From assembly GCF_000021925.1 (NCBI RefSeq), contig NC_011830.1:4065001-4129000 (forward strand): a DNA stretch of 64,000 nt, in the 5' to 3' direction. Below the pieces are notes generated by a model, which made no database searches, had not been told where the DNA came from, and worked only from the letters and a program-made list of their open reading frames with translations. Within the stretch, counting starts at the first letter, position 1; the number at the start of each line of letters is the position of its first letter. Source of the stretch: Desulfitobacterium hafniense DCB-2. Lineage in GTDB: Bacteria > Bacillota > Desulfitobacteriia > Desulfitobacteriales > Desulfitobacteriaceae. Of the stretch, positions 50,841-59,352 are shown one piece after another. Made by a program: the position numbers and the translations under genes.

Positions 50841-50921
50841 GAAAACGACCTCCTCCCCATGGTGGGCTTGTGTAAAGCAAAACTGCATCGTAGATTGATG
50901 CAGCTCATTAAATCAGCAAGT

Positions 50922-51641
50922 CTACTCACTTCTGCCCTTTAATTTTATATAGTCTCCCCGGAAATAAGTCACGCAAAAGCCAATCGGCTTATTCTCTTCA
51001 TTATGGATGCGCTGTTCGATAACCAGCAGTGCCAGGTCGTCATGAATCTTTAAATGGCGCCTGATCTCTTCATCAGGGGGCTGAGCATAAATGGTCAGTT
51101 CCTTTTTTAGAGAAAAAGAGGACACACTGCCCGAAACCATCTCGGGAAAAGTGGCTTGTTCCAGCTCTTCTTCCACAATGGGCATCCCTTTGGAGTAGGG
51201 CAGATATTTTAGATCATAGGCGATGGGTTTGCCTTCGGTAAAAAACAACCTGCGAATCACAATCACATTTTTGTTCCTGGTGATCTGCAATTCCCCGGCC
51301 AGTTTTTCATCAGGCATGATGATATTGACTTCCAGCAGGCGGGAGCGGTCTACCGTGTTGATGGAGTTCTTCATCTCATCATAGTAAATGGTGTATTTGT
51401 TCAATTCCGGTTTCTGTACGAAGCTGCCTTTGCCCGGAATGGAATAAATATAGCCATCCTTGGCCAGAATAGCCAGACCTTTTCTGACCGTCATCCTGCT
51501 GGCCCCATATTCCCTGCTGAGAGCGCTTTCTGAAGCAACGGCATCCCCCGGCTTCAAGGACCCGCTATTTATTTTCCGTTTGAGCTCTTCCACAATCTGA
51601 AGATAGACGGGATTAATCATCTTTTCATCCATTCCAAACAT
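50922..51641 (-). CDS. GntR/HutC-family transcription regulator
   Basis: A 239-residue regulator with an N-terminal winged helix (YLQIVEELKRKINSGSLKPGDAVASESALSREYGASRMTVRKGLAILAKDGYI) and a C-terminal UTRA effector domain. It probably controls the corrinoid methyltransferase operon by binding a small-molecule inducer, perhaps the methylated substrate. The perfect palindrome CTGTATATACAG in the leader of the operon (55976-55987) resembles HutC/TreR-type operators. It overlaps the end of the corrinoid-protein gene by 25 bases; the start codon is uncertain by seven codons. Confidence 0.9.
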   Translation of the reverse strand: MFGMDEKMINPVYLQIVEELKRKINSGSLKPGDAVASESALSREYGASRMTVRKGLAILAKDGYIYSIPGKGSFVQKPELNKYTIYYDEMKNSINTVDRSRLLEVNIIMPDEKLAGELQITRNKNVIVIRRLFFTEGKPIAYDLKYLPYSKGMPIVEEELEQATFPEMVSGSVSSFSLKKELTIYAQPPDEEIRRHLKIHDDLALLVIEQRIHNEENKPIGFCVTYFRGDYIKLKGRSE

Positions 51642-52267
51642 ATTTCAATCCCTTTTGAGGCATCGGTGGCGAAAGCATCAGCACCTATATAGCTGCAGCC
51701 ATCGGCGTTAAGATAATTTGCCCCGGCGATAATCCTGACTTGGTCCTTCAGTCCTGCAGCGGCTAAAATGTCGATGACCTGTTTCATTTGATCGATAGTG
51801 CTGGTTAACACTCCGCTCAGTCCAATGATATCAGGCTTAAACTCCCTGGTCTTTTTGACAAAGGTTTCCCCGGATACATCCACACCAAGATCCAGGACTT
51901 CAAAGCCATGGGTTTCCAGCAAGGCCCGGAAAATCTCTTTGCCAATATCATGGATATCGTCTTTGACAGTGCCCAGGAGCACCTTCCCGCTTTTCTTTTT
52001 GTGATGGCTGCTGAAATACGATGTCATAGGCTTCAGCTCCAAAACTCCCCGAAAAATGATGCCTGCCATGATCAGGTCGGCGATATAATACTCCTTTGCT
52101 TCGTAGCGTTTGCCCACCCGGCTCATCCCTTCGATGATTAAGTTGACCAGGTCTAAAGGATTCATCCCTTGGTCTAAAGCATGATTGGCAAGCTCAAAGA
52201 CTTTAGTTTCTTCGAGTTGTTCCACATAATTGATCAAGAGTTCTTCAGTCGTGCCAAAATCCTTCAT
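51617..52267 (-). CDS. methyltransferase corrinoid protein (second copy)
   Basis: A 216-residue corrinoid carrier with an N-terminal helical cap domain (about 1-90) and a B12-binding Rossmann domain with the DxHxxG signature DDIHDIG (about 103-109), ILGLSGVLT-like switch region and GANYLN. The cobalt-ligating histidine is in the DIHDIG motif. It has its own sigma-A promoter, separate from the first corrinoid-protein gene. A paralogue in the same cluster (55281-55928) suggests two substrate routes or two acceptor steps. Confidence 0.93.
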   Translation of the reverse strand: MKDFGTTEELLINYVEQLEETKVFELANHALDQGMNPLDLVNLIIEGMSRVGKRYEAKEYYIADLIMAGIIFRGVLELKPMTSYFSSHHKKKSGKVLLGTVKDDIHDIGKEIFRALLETHGFEVLDLGVDVSGETFVKKTREFKPDIIGLSGVLTSTIDQMKQVIDILAAAGLKDQVRIIAGANYLNADGCSYIGADAFATDASKGIEICLEWMKR

Positions 52268-52279
52268 TACGCCCTCCCT

Positions 52280-52354
52280 AACAGGTATACTCAGGTCACT
52301 TTATATAGAAGTATTTCTCATAATCATCTTATTTCCCACTCTGGGGTTTGTCAA
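52280..52354 (-). promoter_or_regulatory. sigma-A promoter and possible operator of the corrinoid-protein/GntR unit
   Basis: On the minus strand: TTGACA (52349-52354), a 17-bp spacer, TAAGAT (52326-52331). Downstream, CAGGTATACTCAGG (plus strand, about 52282-52295) partly resembles the CAGGTATA/TATACAG element in the leader of the upstream operon, so the same GntR regulator may act here. Confidence 0.55.
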
Positions 52355-52392
52355 TTTTTAAAGGGAATGGGTCTTCCCTCAATACCTGCAGG

Positions 52393-53091
52393 TCAATAGG
52401 GCTGGCGGGGAAGGTCCTGGTCGCAGCAGGCAAAATCCTGTTGACTTACTGTTTCTCCTCGGGGTGTGATGCTGAAGTCCTGGGCAAAGCTCCCTGAAAG
52501 CAGTTTCCTTAAAAACCAAACATCGCCCTCAGCAAAGGTCAGTTCTAAATTAAGGCTTTGGGCCAGCAATTCTACTTCAGCCAAACATTCCTCAATACTA
52601 TAGGACTTGGTATCGATGAGCATTAAATGCTTATAGTGCCTGAACATCTGCTCAAAGATTTTTTTCGCCCGTTCCGGCCCGTAGCGTTTTACGGCATGCT
52701 CTATTTCTCTGGCCATGCTGTGGGTGCCTTCCAGCCAGCCCTTGGTCATAAAAAAGGTGGCTTTGGGCCGCAAATAGGTCTGGCCCTGCCGGCTCATCAG
52801 CATGGAAATACAATCCTCCGTCCGGGGAATGATCAGATCCCCGGTGGTCGCCTTCAAGCCCACGGTGCCATTGCCGCAGCAGCCATAAGCCAAGAGAATG
52901 GTTTTTACCTCTTCAAGCCGGTCAATTTCCTCCTGGAGCTTGGCTCTTAGTCCATTAGGGTCTGTATGGTATTCGGAATCAATCCAGATGATCGGATAGG
53001 GGCAGCCATTCTCGGCTATGGCCTTATTCAGTTCATGCTGAAGCATCTTGCAGGCAATCAGCACCGTGCCTCCTGCACTTTCCTTAACCAT
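52393..53091 (-). CDS. DUF1638 domain protein
   Basis: A 232-residue protein of the DUF1638 family: an early cysteine (LIACKMLQHEL), YGCCGNGTVGL around residue 70, PRTEDCISMLM, and the later FFMTKGWLEG segment. The family is regularly found beside corrinoid methyltransferases, but its reaction is unknown; the conserved cysteines suggest metal or corrinoid handling. The start at 53091 follows GGGGAGG. It is 13 bases from the methyl-THF methyltransferase gene. Confidence 0.85.
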   Translation of the reverse strand: MVKESAGGTVLIACKMLQHELNKAIAENGCPYPIIWIDSEYHTDPNGLRAKLQEEIDRLEEVKTILLAYGCCGNGTVGLKATTGDLIIPRTEDCISMLMSRQGQTYLRPKATFFMTKGWLEGTHSMAREIEHAVKRYGPERAKKIFEQMFRHYKHLMLIDTKSYSIEECLAEVELLAQSLNLELTFAEGDVWFLRKLLSGSFAQDFSITPRGETVSQQDFACCDQDLPRQPY

Positions 53092-53104
53092 ACATCCTCC
53101 CCAT

Positions 53105-53911
53105 TTACTCTTTGATGGGGCCGATTTTATTCTTGCGGAAAGCATTGGCGAAGTTTCTGCAGAGACGGTCCCGGCCCAGCAGAGCCTCAGTAGCCATCAG
53201 GGTAGCCATCATATCCCGGTTGGTGGGATCGAGAATGGCGGAATCCATTCCCGCATAAAGAGCGATGGTTAAAAAGCCTTGATTGACAACTTTTCTGAGA
53301 GGCATGCCAAAAGAAATATTGCTTAACCCGGAAGTTACTTTAATTGTGGGGTATAACTCTTTAACCAACTTCAGGGTTTCGGTAAAGTTCAATAAGGATT
53401 TATTATCCGCCGATAACGCCAGCACCAGGGGATCAAGATGGATGCGGTCCGGAGTGATGCCATGCTTTTGAGCCTTTTCCACAATCCTCTTCGTAATCTC
53501 CACCCGCGTCTCAGTGTCGGAAGGGATGCCTTTATTATCGCAGGTCAGGGCTATCACCTGCCACTCCGTGCCTTCAAGCAAAGGGAAAATAATCTCGCAT
53601 TTATCCCCTTCCTCGGAAACGGAGTTAATCAGCCCGGGACGCCGGGCATGCTTGAAGACTTCTTTGATTACGGCGGCATTAGGGCTGTCAATGCACAGAG
53701 GAGTATCCACCGTATCCTGAACGATATTCATCAGCCAGATCAAGGTTTCCACTTCGTATTCCGGTGCTGTGCTGGCGCAGACATCGAGAAAATGGGCTCC
53801 CGCTTCCGTTTGTTTAAGGGCCAGGTTGCGGATGAACTCTTCATTCCGCTCAGCAATCGCCTGTTTTACGCTGGGGATGGTTCCGTTAATCTTTTCTCCG
53901 ATAATGATCAT
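53105..53911 (-). CDS. methyltetrahydrofolate:corrinoid methyltransferase (MT2 type)
   Basis: A 268-residue pterin-binding TIM barrel: IGEKINGTIPSVKQAI, DVCASTAPEYE, PLCIDSPNAAVI, INSVSEEGDK and TSGLSNISFGMP match the MtrH/MetH-pterin/MtgA-type group. It would move the methyl group from the corrinoid protein to tetrahydrofolate (or the reverse), linking the operon to one-carbon metabolism and the Wood-Ljungdahl path. Its start follows AAAAGGAG. A hairpin and a 47-codon gene lie between it and the substrate methyltransferase gene. Confidence 0.92.
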   Translation of the reverse strand: MIIIGEKINGTIPSVKQAIAERNEEFIRNLALKQTEAGAHFLDVCASTAPEYEVETLIWLMNIVQDTVDTPLCIDSPNAAVIKEVFKHARRPGLINSVSEEGDKCEIIFPLLEGTEWQVIALTCDNKGIPSDTETRVEITKRIVEKAQKHGITPDRIHLDPLVLALSADNKSLLNFTETLKLVKELYPTIKVTSGLSNISFGMPLRKVVNQGFLTIALYAGMDSAILDPTNRDMMATLMATEALLGRDRLCRNFANAFRKNKIGPIKE

Positions 53912-53933
53912 AGCTTAGTCTCCTTTTGTTACA

Positions 53934-53966
53934 AAAGGGGCTGTTTAGCCACAGCCCCTTTGTTTT
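53934..53966 (-). terminator. intra-operon hairpin ahead of the MT2 gene
   Basis: Perfect 11-bp stem AAAGGGGCTGT/ACAGCCCCTTT (53934-53944, 53951-53961) with a six-base loop. On the minus strand it is followed by TTTTG just before the ribosome site of the MT2 gene, so it could partly terminate or tune expression of the downstream genes. A T-rich run flanks it on the plus strand. Confidence 0.5.
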
Positions 53967-53985
53967 TGTTTTTTATAGAACTACT

Positions 53986-54129
53986 TTAAGCGCAGAGGAA
54001 CATAATGAAGCTGAACATCATATCCTCGTAGCTCTGCATTTTCGGTGCCATGACCTGGGCTTCCTGCTCATCGATCTCCGGATGAGCGGCCAGGTATTCT
54101 TCCCATGTTTTATAGTAATCGGTGTTCAT
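53986..54129 (-). CDS. 47-residue small protein in the corrinoid methyltransferase operon
   Basis: An acidic small protein, starting MNTDYYKTWEEYLAAHPEI and ending in a hydrophobic SYEDMMFSFIMFLCA tail with one cysteine. It has a strong AAGGAGGGG ribosome site seven bases before the ATG and lies between the UroD-type methyltransferase gene and the hairpin ahead of the MT2 gene. No family was recognised. Its place suggests a subunit or assembly factor for the methyltransferase complex. Confidence 0.65.
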   Translation of the reverse strand: MNTDYYKTWEEYLAAHPEIDEQEAQVMAPKMQSYEDMMFSFIMFLCA

Positions 54130-54142
54130 GAAGTTCCCCTCC

Positions 54143-55288
54143 TTAATAATTGGCGTTATTGGCTACATAATCCAGAACTGCTCTGGTATTATCAATATTC
54201 ACGCTGTCAGCGGTGATGATCGCCTTGTCAAAGCTAAAGTAATAGCCGCCGCCTGGGGCCAGAATGTCATTAAGCTCTTTTGCCTTGTCGATGCATTCCT
54301 GTTTGGTCCCTGTCTTCAGGAGGGTAAGGGGATAGAAGCCGCCGATAATATGCTTCTTGCCCAATTTTTCCTTAACAAGCTTGGGATCCCCGTACTCAAA
54401 GGTCATTACGGTGCCGGCCGGCAGCTCGGCCAGATAGTCGATATAACGCATCCAGTCCTCCTCCACAAACAGATAGGACCTCATGCCTTTTTCCGCCAGA
54501 CCTTCCACCAGTTTTTTAAAGCTGGGCCAGTAGAATCTGTCGAAATCCTTCCCTCTGAGATAGGGAGCCATATGCAAGGGAATAAAGGTGGCATTGTATT
54601 TGTTGGGGAAAGGCTGGGTTCCCATTTTGATCATCAAAGGAGTGACCGCATCGACAGCGGCTTCCACCTTATCAGGAATCCGTCTGACATCCATGGAAAT
54701 ATTTTTGAACCCTCTTAACTGGTCGGTCAAAATATCAAAGGGTGCTTCGCAGAAGGCAGCAAAGAAGGATACGGTACCGTAACCGTATTTGCCGATTAGA
54801 TTCCCATAGATCCTGAACAAGTTGTTGTTTTCGTCTGTATAAGCTTTGAAGGCCTTAGCCATGACGATAGAGCGGGTGACCGGGTCGGCGTTAAGTTCGG
54901 AATATAAATTGGGCAGCACTTTTTCAACGATACAATTATAGGGGGAAGCAATAAAATCGTCATACTCTTCTACTTTGAGCCCTTCCACCTCCGGATGCTG
55001 CAGAAAACCATTGGACCCCATGACAAAGTTTCGCGAACCCAATATCTTATAAAAGGACGGCATTCTGAAGGCTGAGACAGGCAAGAGGTCGGAATAAAAA
55101 TCCTCGCACACTTTCTCGAAGCAGGCCTCTAAATCCGTCGTATCCCATTGGACCTTTTTTAAATCCATGCCGGCATATTGAATAGCAAATTCATGGGTAA
55201 ACATTGACATAATGGGCACCCGCTTGGGGATTTTCCCGTCAATCAGATCCGTGAATAACTGTGTTCTTTCAGCCATCTTATCAGACAT
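54143..55288 (-). CDS. UroD-family corrinoid methyltransferase (substrate MT1)
   Basis: A 381-residue TIM-barrel protein of the uroporphyrinogen decarboxylase-like methyltransferase family. It most likely removes a methyl group from an unknown donor and gives it to the corrinoid protein encoded just upstream. The H-x-C...C zinc site of MtaA/MtbA is absent; in the matching C-terminal region there are E277, E298 and H313 (spacings of 20 and 14 residues), which could form a Glu/Glu/His zinc site as I recall for acetogen O-demethylase methyltransferases. The substrate cannot be named from sequence. It overlaps the corrinoid-protein gene by eight bases. Confidence 0.88.
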   Translation of the reverse strand: MSDKMAERTQLFTDLIDGKIPKRVPIMSMFTHEFAIQYAGMDLKKVQWDTTDLEACFEKVCEDFYSDLLPVSAFRMPSFYKILGSRNFVMGSNGFLQHPEVEGLKVEEYDDFIASPYNCIVEKVLPNLYSELNADPVTRSIVMAKAFKAYTDENNNLFRIYGNLIGKYGYGTVSFFAAFCEAPFDILTDQLRGFKNISMDVRRIPDKVEAAVDAVTPLMIKMGTQPFPNKYNATFIPLHMAPYLRGKDFDRFYWPSFKKLVEGLAEKGMRSYLFVEEDWMRYIDYLAELPAGTVMTFEYGDPKLVKEKLGKKHIIGGFYPLTLLKTGTKQECIDKAKELNDILAPGGGYYFSFDKAIITADSVNIDNTRAVLDYVANNANY

Positions 55289-55928
55289 GTTGTTCCACCC
55301 ACCTCTGACAAATTTTTACGCCCTCGGCGGCATTGGTTGTAAACATATCGGCTCCGATCTGTTTGCAGGCCTCCTCGGTGACAGGGTTGCCGCCGATGAT
55401 GACCTTCACCTGATCCCGCAGGCCCGCCGCTGCCAAAGCGTCAACGGTTGCTTTCATGGAATCAATGGCCAGGGTAAGAACTCCGCTCATCCCCAGTATT
55501 TCTGCTTTCACCTCTTTTACCTTGTCCACAAAAACCCCAGGCTCCACATCGATGCCCAGATCATGGACGACAAAACCTGCCGCCTCCACCATACTGGCAA
55601 AGATGTTTTTGCCAGTATGGTGCATATCCCCCTGGACCGTGCCGACAACGATGCTGCCCACCTTGCTGTTGCTGTCTCCGCCAATCACAGGTTTCAAAAG
55701 ATCAAATGCCTCGCTTAAAAGTTCACCGGCGAAAATAAGGTCACCAACATAGTACTCCTTTTTTTCATAAAAGTCTCCGACGATGCTCATCCCTTTTTGA
55801 CAAGCTGCAACCACTTGGTTGGCCTCCGCCATACTGGGCTTGGAGGCAACAAATTCCTCCAGTAAGCTTACTACTTGTCCTTCGTCCAGATCCCCAATGG
55901 CCTGTGTCAATGCATTTAAATCCAGCAT
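55281..55928 (-). CDS. methyltransferase corrinoid protein (first copy)
   Basis: A 215-residue corrinoid carrier: cap domain at about 1-88, then VGTVQGDMHHTGKN with the DxHxxG cobalt-ligand motif (D-M-H-H-T-G), ILGMSGVLT and IIGGNPVTEEA. The start at 55928 follows GGGAG by eight bases; an upstream in-frame start is not supported. It is the first gene of the operon and overlaps the UroD-type methyltransferase gene, marking the two as partners. Confidence 0.93.
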   Translation of the reverse strand: MLDLNALTQAIGDLDEGQVVSLLEEFVASKPSMAEANQVVAACQKGMSIVGDFYEKKEYYVGDLIFAGELLSEAFDLLKPVIGGDSNSKVGSIVVGTVQGDMHHTGKNIFASMVEAAGFVVHDLGIDVEPGVFVDKVKEVKAEILGMSGVLTLAIDSMKATVDALAAAGLRDQVKVIIGGNPVTEEACKQIGADMFTTNAAEGVKICQRWVEQHV

Positions 55929-55975
55929 CCTTTTCACTCCCTTAATGTTTTTAATAACCGGAAAGTTACATATAC

Positions 55976-56048
55976 CTGTATATACAGCTTGGGGCAAAAT
56001 AAAAGATGTTCTATGTTTTTATATTAACACGCCAGAACTATTTGTCAA
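55976..56048 (-). promoter_or_regulatory. promoter and operator of the corrinoid methyltransferase operon
   Basis: On the minus strand: TTGACA (56043-56048), 16-bp spacer, TAATAT (56021-56026). About 25 bases into the transcript is the perfect palindrome CTGTATATACAG (55976-55987), a good candidate site for the GntR/HutC regulator encoded in the operon; repression in the absence of inducer is inferred. Confidence 0.65.
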
Positions 56049-56156
56049 TATCAAATATTCAATCAATTTCTACTATTTTTGCGCTTATTTTTACTTAGGG
56101 CTGGCGCTTACCCTGGCACTCACTATCCTTAGCAAGCTGTTTATACTCATGAGGAT

Positions 56157-56969
56157 TCATAACACCCCTAAGTTTAACCCGACCCGCAAATACAGCCCGC
56201 CGCCTAAGCATAGCAAAAGAGCCCCTAGAATCCAGTAATCCATTGCCGTCGAAGGGTGTTCATGGCTTGGGGTTATCGAGGAGCTATATCCGTAACCGCG
56301 GTTCAGCATACCTTTTGCTAAGTCCTCGGCAATCAAAATAGCATTTACAAATAAAGGGACCATAATCGCAAGATAGGTTTTGAGCCGCCCTATACTGCTT
56401 TGATCATTGATCCTGACACCCCGGGCCCTTTGCGCTTCGATAATAAGCAATCTTTTTTTATCCAGTGTGGGGATAAAGCGCAAGGCTGTCGTGATCATAA
56501 AGGTTATTTCCGCCGGCACCCTAAGCCGATTCAAAAACTCCATGAACTCATCCAGGGGGGTCGTTAAGGTTAGCAGAGAGGACCCCAATACCATAATAAG
56601 CAGGCGGCAGATGTAATTAATCCCCGTTAAAAAGCCTCCCACGGACAAGGCAAGCCGCCCCTCATTGGCTGCGGAGAAAAGAATAACCTGACTTATTTCG
56701 CTCTGAAATCTTTCCTGAGGGTAAGTTATGCCGGTAAAAAGAAGCAGAAAGAGACAGATGGGCATTAAAGGCCGGATCATCTGCCAGACTTTCTGCACAG
56801 GGATTTTGCTTTGCAGTGCTAATATTAGGATGCCGAGTAAACAACTTAAATTGTAGAGAGGATTTTGAAACAAAAAACCCCAGATAACAGCCACTAGAAA
56901 ACCACATATTTTGGTACGGATATGGAGACGGTGCAGCAGAGAGTCCCCTGGCAAGTAGTCTATAAACAA
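56157..56969 (-). CDS. ECF transporter T component
   Basis: The 270-residue transmembrane coupling protein of an energy-coupling factor transporter, with about five or six membrane segments and the two arginine-containing coupling motifs (AQRARGVRI and LNRGYG) that dock to the ATPases. The start is a TTG that overlaps the ATPase gene end. It is the last gene of the B12-riboswitch operon, directly downstream of the double ATPase. Confidence 0.92.
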   Translation of the reverse strand: MFIDYLPGDSLLHRLHIRTKICGFLVAVIWGFLFQNPLYNLSCLLGILILALQSKIPVQKVWQMIRPLMPICLFLLLFTGITYPQERFQSEISQVILFSAANEGRLALSVGGFLTGINYICRLLIMVLGSSLLTLTTPLDEFMEFLNRLRVPAEITFMITTALRFIPTLDKKRLLIIEAQRARGVRINDQSSIGRLKTYLAIMVPLFVNAILIAEDLAKGMLNRGYGYSSSITPSHEHPSTAMDYWILGALLLCLGGGLYLRVGLNLGVL

Positions 56970-58741
56970 GGTTTCCTTTCCCCCTCCTCAATGAGCTGGA
57001 ACAATGCCTGCCTGAATTCCTCAGCCGATTGGGCAGAATAGCCCAAATCCTGCAGTCTTTGATTTAAGACGCATAATTGGGGAGGAAGGACTGCCGCCTG
57101 CCGGAGCATGGATTCATCAGCAAAAGCCTCCCAGGGAGGGGCATCGATCATCACCTGACCCTCCCGCAAAATGATCACCCGTTCGGCATAGTCGGCAACA
57201 CTGTCCATATCATGGCTGATCATCAGAATGGTGGTCCCCTTTCTATGGAGCTGCTGAAGCAGCTTCATAATTTTCTCCACCCCCACCCAATCGAGACCTG
57301 TCGTCGGTTCATCAATGACGAGAATTTCCGGGGTAAGGGCTAAAACGGAAGCCACGGCGATGAACTGCCTTTCCCCTTTACTTAGAGTGTAGGGATGAAC
57401 CTGACGATAGTTTTCCAGCCCGGTTAAGGCCAAGGCCTGGGTGATCCTCTCTGCAATCTCCGTCCTGGTAAAGCCGGCGTTCTTCAGGCCAAACTCCAGC
57501 TCCTTCTCTACCGAGACGGAAAAGATCTGGTGATCAGGGTTCTGGAACACATAGCCGACAGTTTTGGCTAACTGGGCCGTGTCAACATCTTTAGTATTCA
57601 GGCCCTTGACGATAACTTCCCCCTCGGTGGGCTTAAGCAAGCCATTGATGTGTTTGGCTAAAGTGGTTTTTCCGGCTCCATTGGAGCCTGCCAAAGCCAC
57701 AAATTCTCCCTTTTCAATGGTCAGATCAATCCCCTGTACGCCTATTTGTCCCGATTCAAATCGGTGCACAAGCTGCGTAATTTGAATCAAGGCTGAATTC
57801 AGTGAGCTCTTCTCTGCTTCCTTTTCTTGATGGACTTTGCCTCTTGCCGGCGGCTCACTCGGCGGGACCACTCTGTTTTGTAGGCTGGGCCGCCCTATTA
57901 AATTGCGGATCAGGGATTCCGCCTCGGCAACATCCAAAGGAATGTCCTGGCCTTCAATCCATCCTCTTTGCCAAAAACTCCAGCCTAATAAGCTGACTGG
58001 CAAGGGCTTGATCCCGAATTCCTGCAAAAGAGGGATATTGCGGAAAAGCTGTTCCGGTATCCCTTGCCAGGCAACTTTCCCGTGCTTAAGTACGATAACT
58101 TCGTGGGCTCTATGCAGAATTTCTTCACTGGAGTGCTCGACGACAAGAATCGTCCGCTCTTTTTCACGACAGAGATCATCCAAGGTGCGATAGACCTGGA
58201 ACCGTCCTTCCGGATCCAGTTCAGAAGCCGGTTCATCCATGACCAATAGTTCCGGTTCCAGGGCCAGCACTCCGGCGATCACCAGCCGTTGTTTTTCCCC
58301 GCCGGACAGCTCCGCTGTAGAGCGCTGATCATAGCCATTCAGCCGGACTTTGGCCAAGGCCTGGGCAACCCTTCGGTGAATTTCCTGCAGGGGTACACCG
58401 AAATTACGAGGGCCAAAAGCCACATCCTCCCCCACTGTTCGCCCGACGATCTGACTTTCTGCATCCTGAAGTACAAGCCCTACTTGCTTAGCCAGGTCCT
58501 GCACCCGGACCTCACGTGTCTCTTCCCCCCCAATCCTGACCTCTCCCTGCAGCTCTCCTTGCAGAAACTGGGGAATCAAACCATTCAGACACAAGCTTAA
58601 GGTTGTTTTACCTGCTCCCGTGGGACCCATCAAAGCGATGAATTTTCCTTTGGCCACTGCCAGGCTGACTTGTTTTAAACTCTCCTCTTCAGCTCTTGGA
58701 TAACGATAAGAAACATCTCTTAATTCAATCACTGTCTCCAC
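56960..58741 (-). CDS. ECF transporter fused double ATPase (EcfA-EcfA')
   Basis: A 593-residue protein with two ABC ATPase domains joined by a linker of about 60 residues. Domain 1 has GPTGAGKTT, ELSGGEKQRLVIAGVL and VMDEPASELDP; domain 2 has GSNGAGKTT, TLSKGERQFIAVASVL and VIDEPTTGLDW. It powers uptake with the T and S components encoded on either side. The start is a GTG after GAGGAG. Confidence 0.94.
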   Translation of the reverse strand: METVIELRDVSYRYPRAEEESLKQVSLAVAKGKFIALMGPTGAGKTTLSLCLNGLIPQFLQGELQGEVRIGGEETREVRVQDLAKQVGLVLQDAESQIVGRTVGEDVAFGPRNFGVPLQEIHRRVAQALAKVRLNGYDQRSTAELSGGEKQRLVIAGVLALEPELLVMDEPASELDPEGRFQVYRTLDDLCREKERTILVVEHSSEEILHRAHEVIVLKHGKVAWQGIPEQLFRNIPLLQEFGIKPLPVSLLGWSFWQRGWIEGQDIPLDVAEAESLIRNLIGRPSLQNRVVPPSEPPARGKVHQEKEAEKSSLNSALIQITQLVHRFESGQIGVQGIDLTIEKGEFVALAGSNGAGKTTLAKHINGLLKPTEGEVIVKGLNTKDVDTAQLAKTVGYVFQNPDHQIFSVSVEKELEFGLKNAGFTRTEIAERITQALALTGLENYRQVHPYTLSKGERQFIAVASVLALTPEILVIDEPTTGLDWVGVEKIMKLLQQLHRKGTTILMISHDMDSVADYAERVIILREGQVMIDAPPWEAFADESMLRQAAVLPPQLCVLNQRLQDLGYSAQSAEEFRQALFQLIEEGERKPCL

Positions 58742-58753
58742 CCCAGCACTCCT

Positions 58754-59266
58754 CTAGATCAACCGGCTTCCTTTAAGCGCTTTATAGGCTAAGGCCGATA
58801 CGGCAACATTTAAGACCGACCCTAATAACAGAAAGGGCATTAACCCTAAGACTGCACCCATACCACCGATGGGGAATACGGAAAAGGCCGCCACCACACC
58901 ATTGAGGAGGGAGGTAATAATCACGGCAGGAATCAAACCGATTTTCTTATTGACCAGGCGATAAATCAAGGCAAAGACAGCCATTTCTATGGCGATCACC
59001 AAATGCATAGGAATTCCCAGGGGAAAACCGACCACCGCCGAGGTGAGCAGATGACCTATGGCAATAACAATACAGCCTTCTATGCTGCCAAAAGCCAAAG
59101 CGCTGAAAAAACCCGGAGCAGAATCCAGGGCCACTGTCCCCAGCGGGCTGGGAATTTTAATCAAGGCACCTACCGCACTCAAGGCAAGAAAGACTGCCAT
59201 GATGGCAATCCGTCGGATATTCTGAGCTGATTTGGGAATCGTTGTTTTCTTTGCAGGTTCAATCAT
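58754..59266 (-). CDS. ECF transporter S component, B12-related
   Basis: A 170-residue substrate-binding membrane protein with about six hydrophobic segments (RRIAIMAVFLALSAVGALIKIPSPLG, PGFFSALAFGSIEGCIVIAIGHLLTSAV and later helices). Because the operon is led by a cobalamin riboswitch, the cargo is probably cobalamin, cobinamide or alpha-ribazole; it could be CbrT-like or CblT-like. The start was set at the ATG at 59266, behind AAGGAG. Confidence 0.88.
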   Translation of the reverse strand: MIEPAKKTTIPKSAQNIRRIAIMAVFLALSAVGALIKIPSPLGTVALDSAPGFFSALAFGSIEGCIVIAIGHLLTSAVVGFPLGIPMHLVIAIEMAVFALIYRLVNKKIGLIPAVIITSLLNGVVAAFSVFPIGGMGAVLGLMPFLLLGSVLNVAVSALAYKALKGSRLI

Positions 59267-59352
59267 TGTTATTCTCTCCTTCATTTCATTTCATTTTTTC
59301 TTTTCATTTAACTTGATAACCTGAATCTTTCCGCTAACCTTTCTCTTGGATT

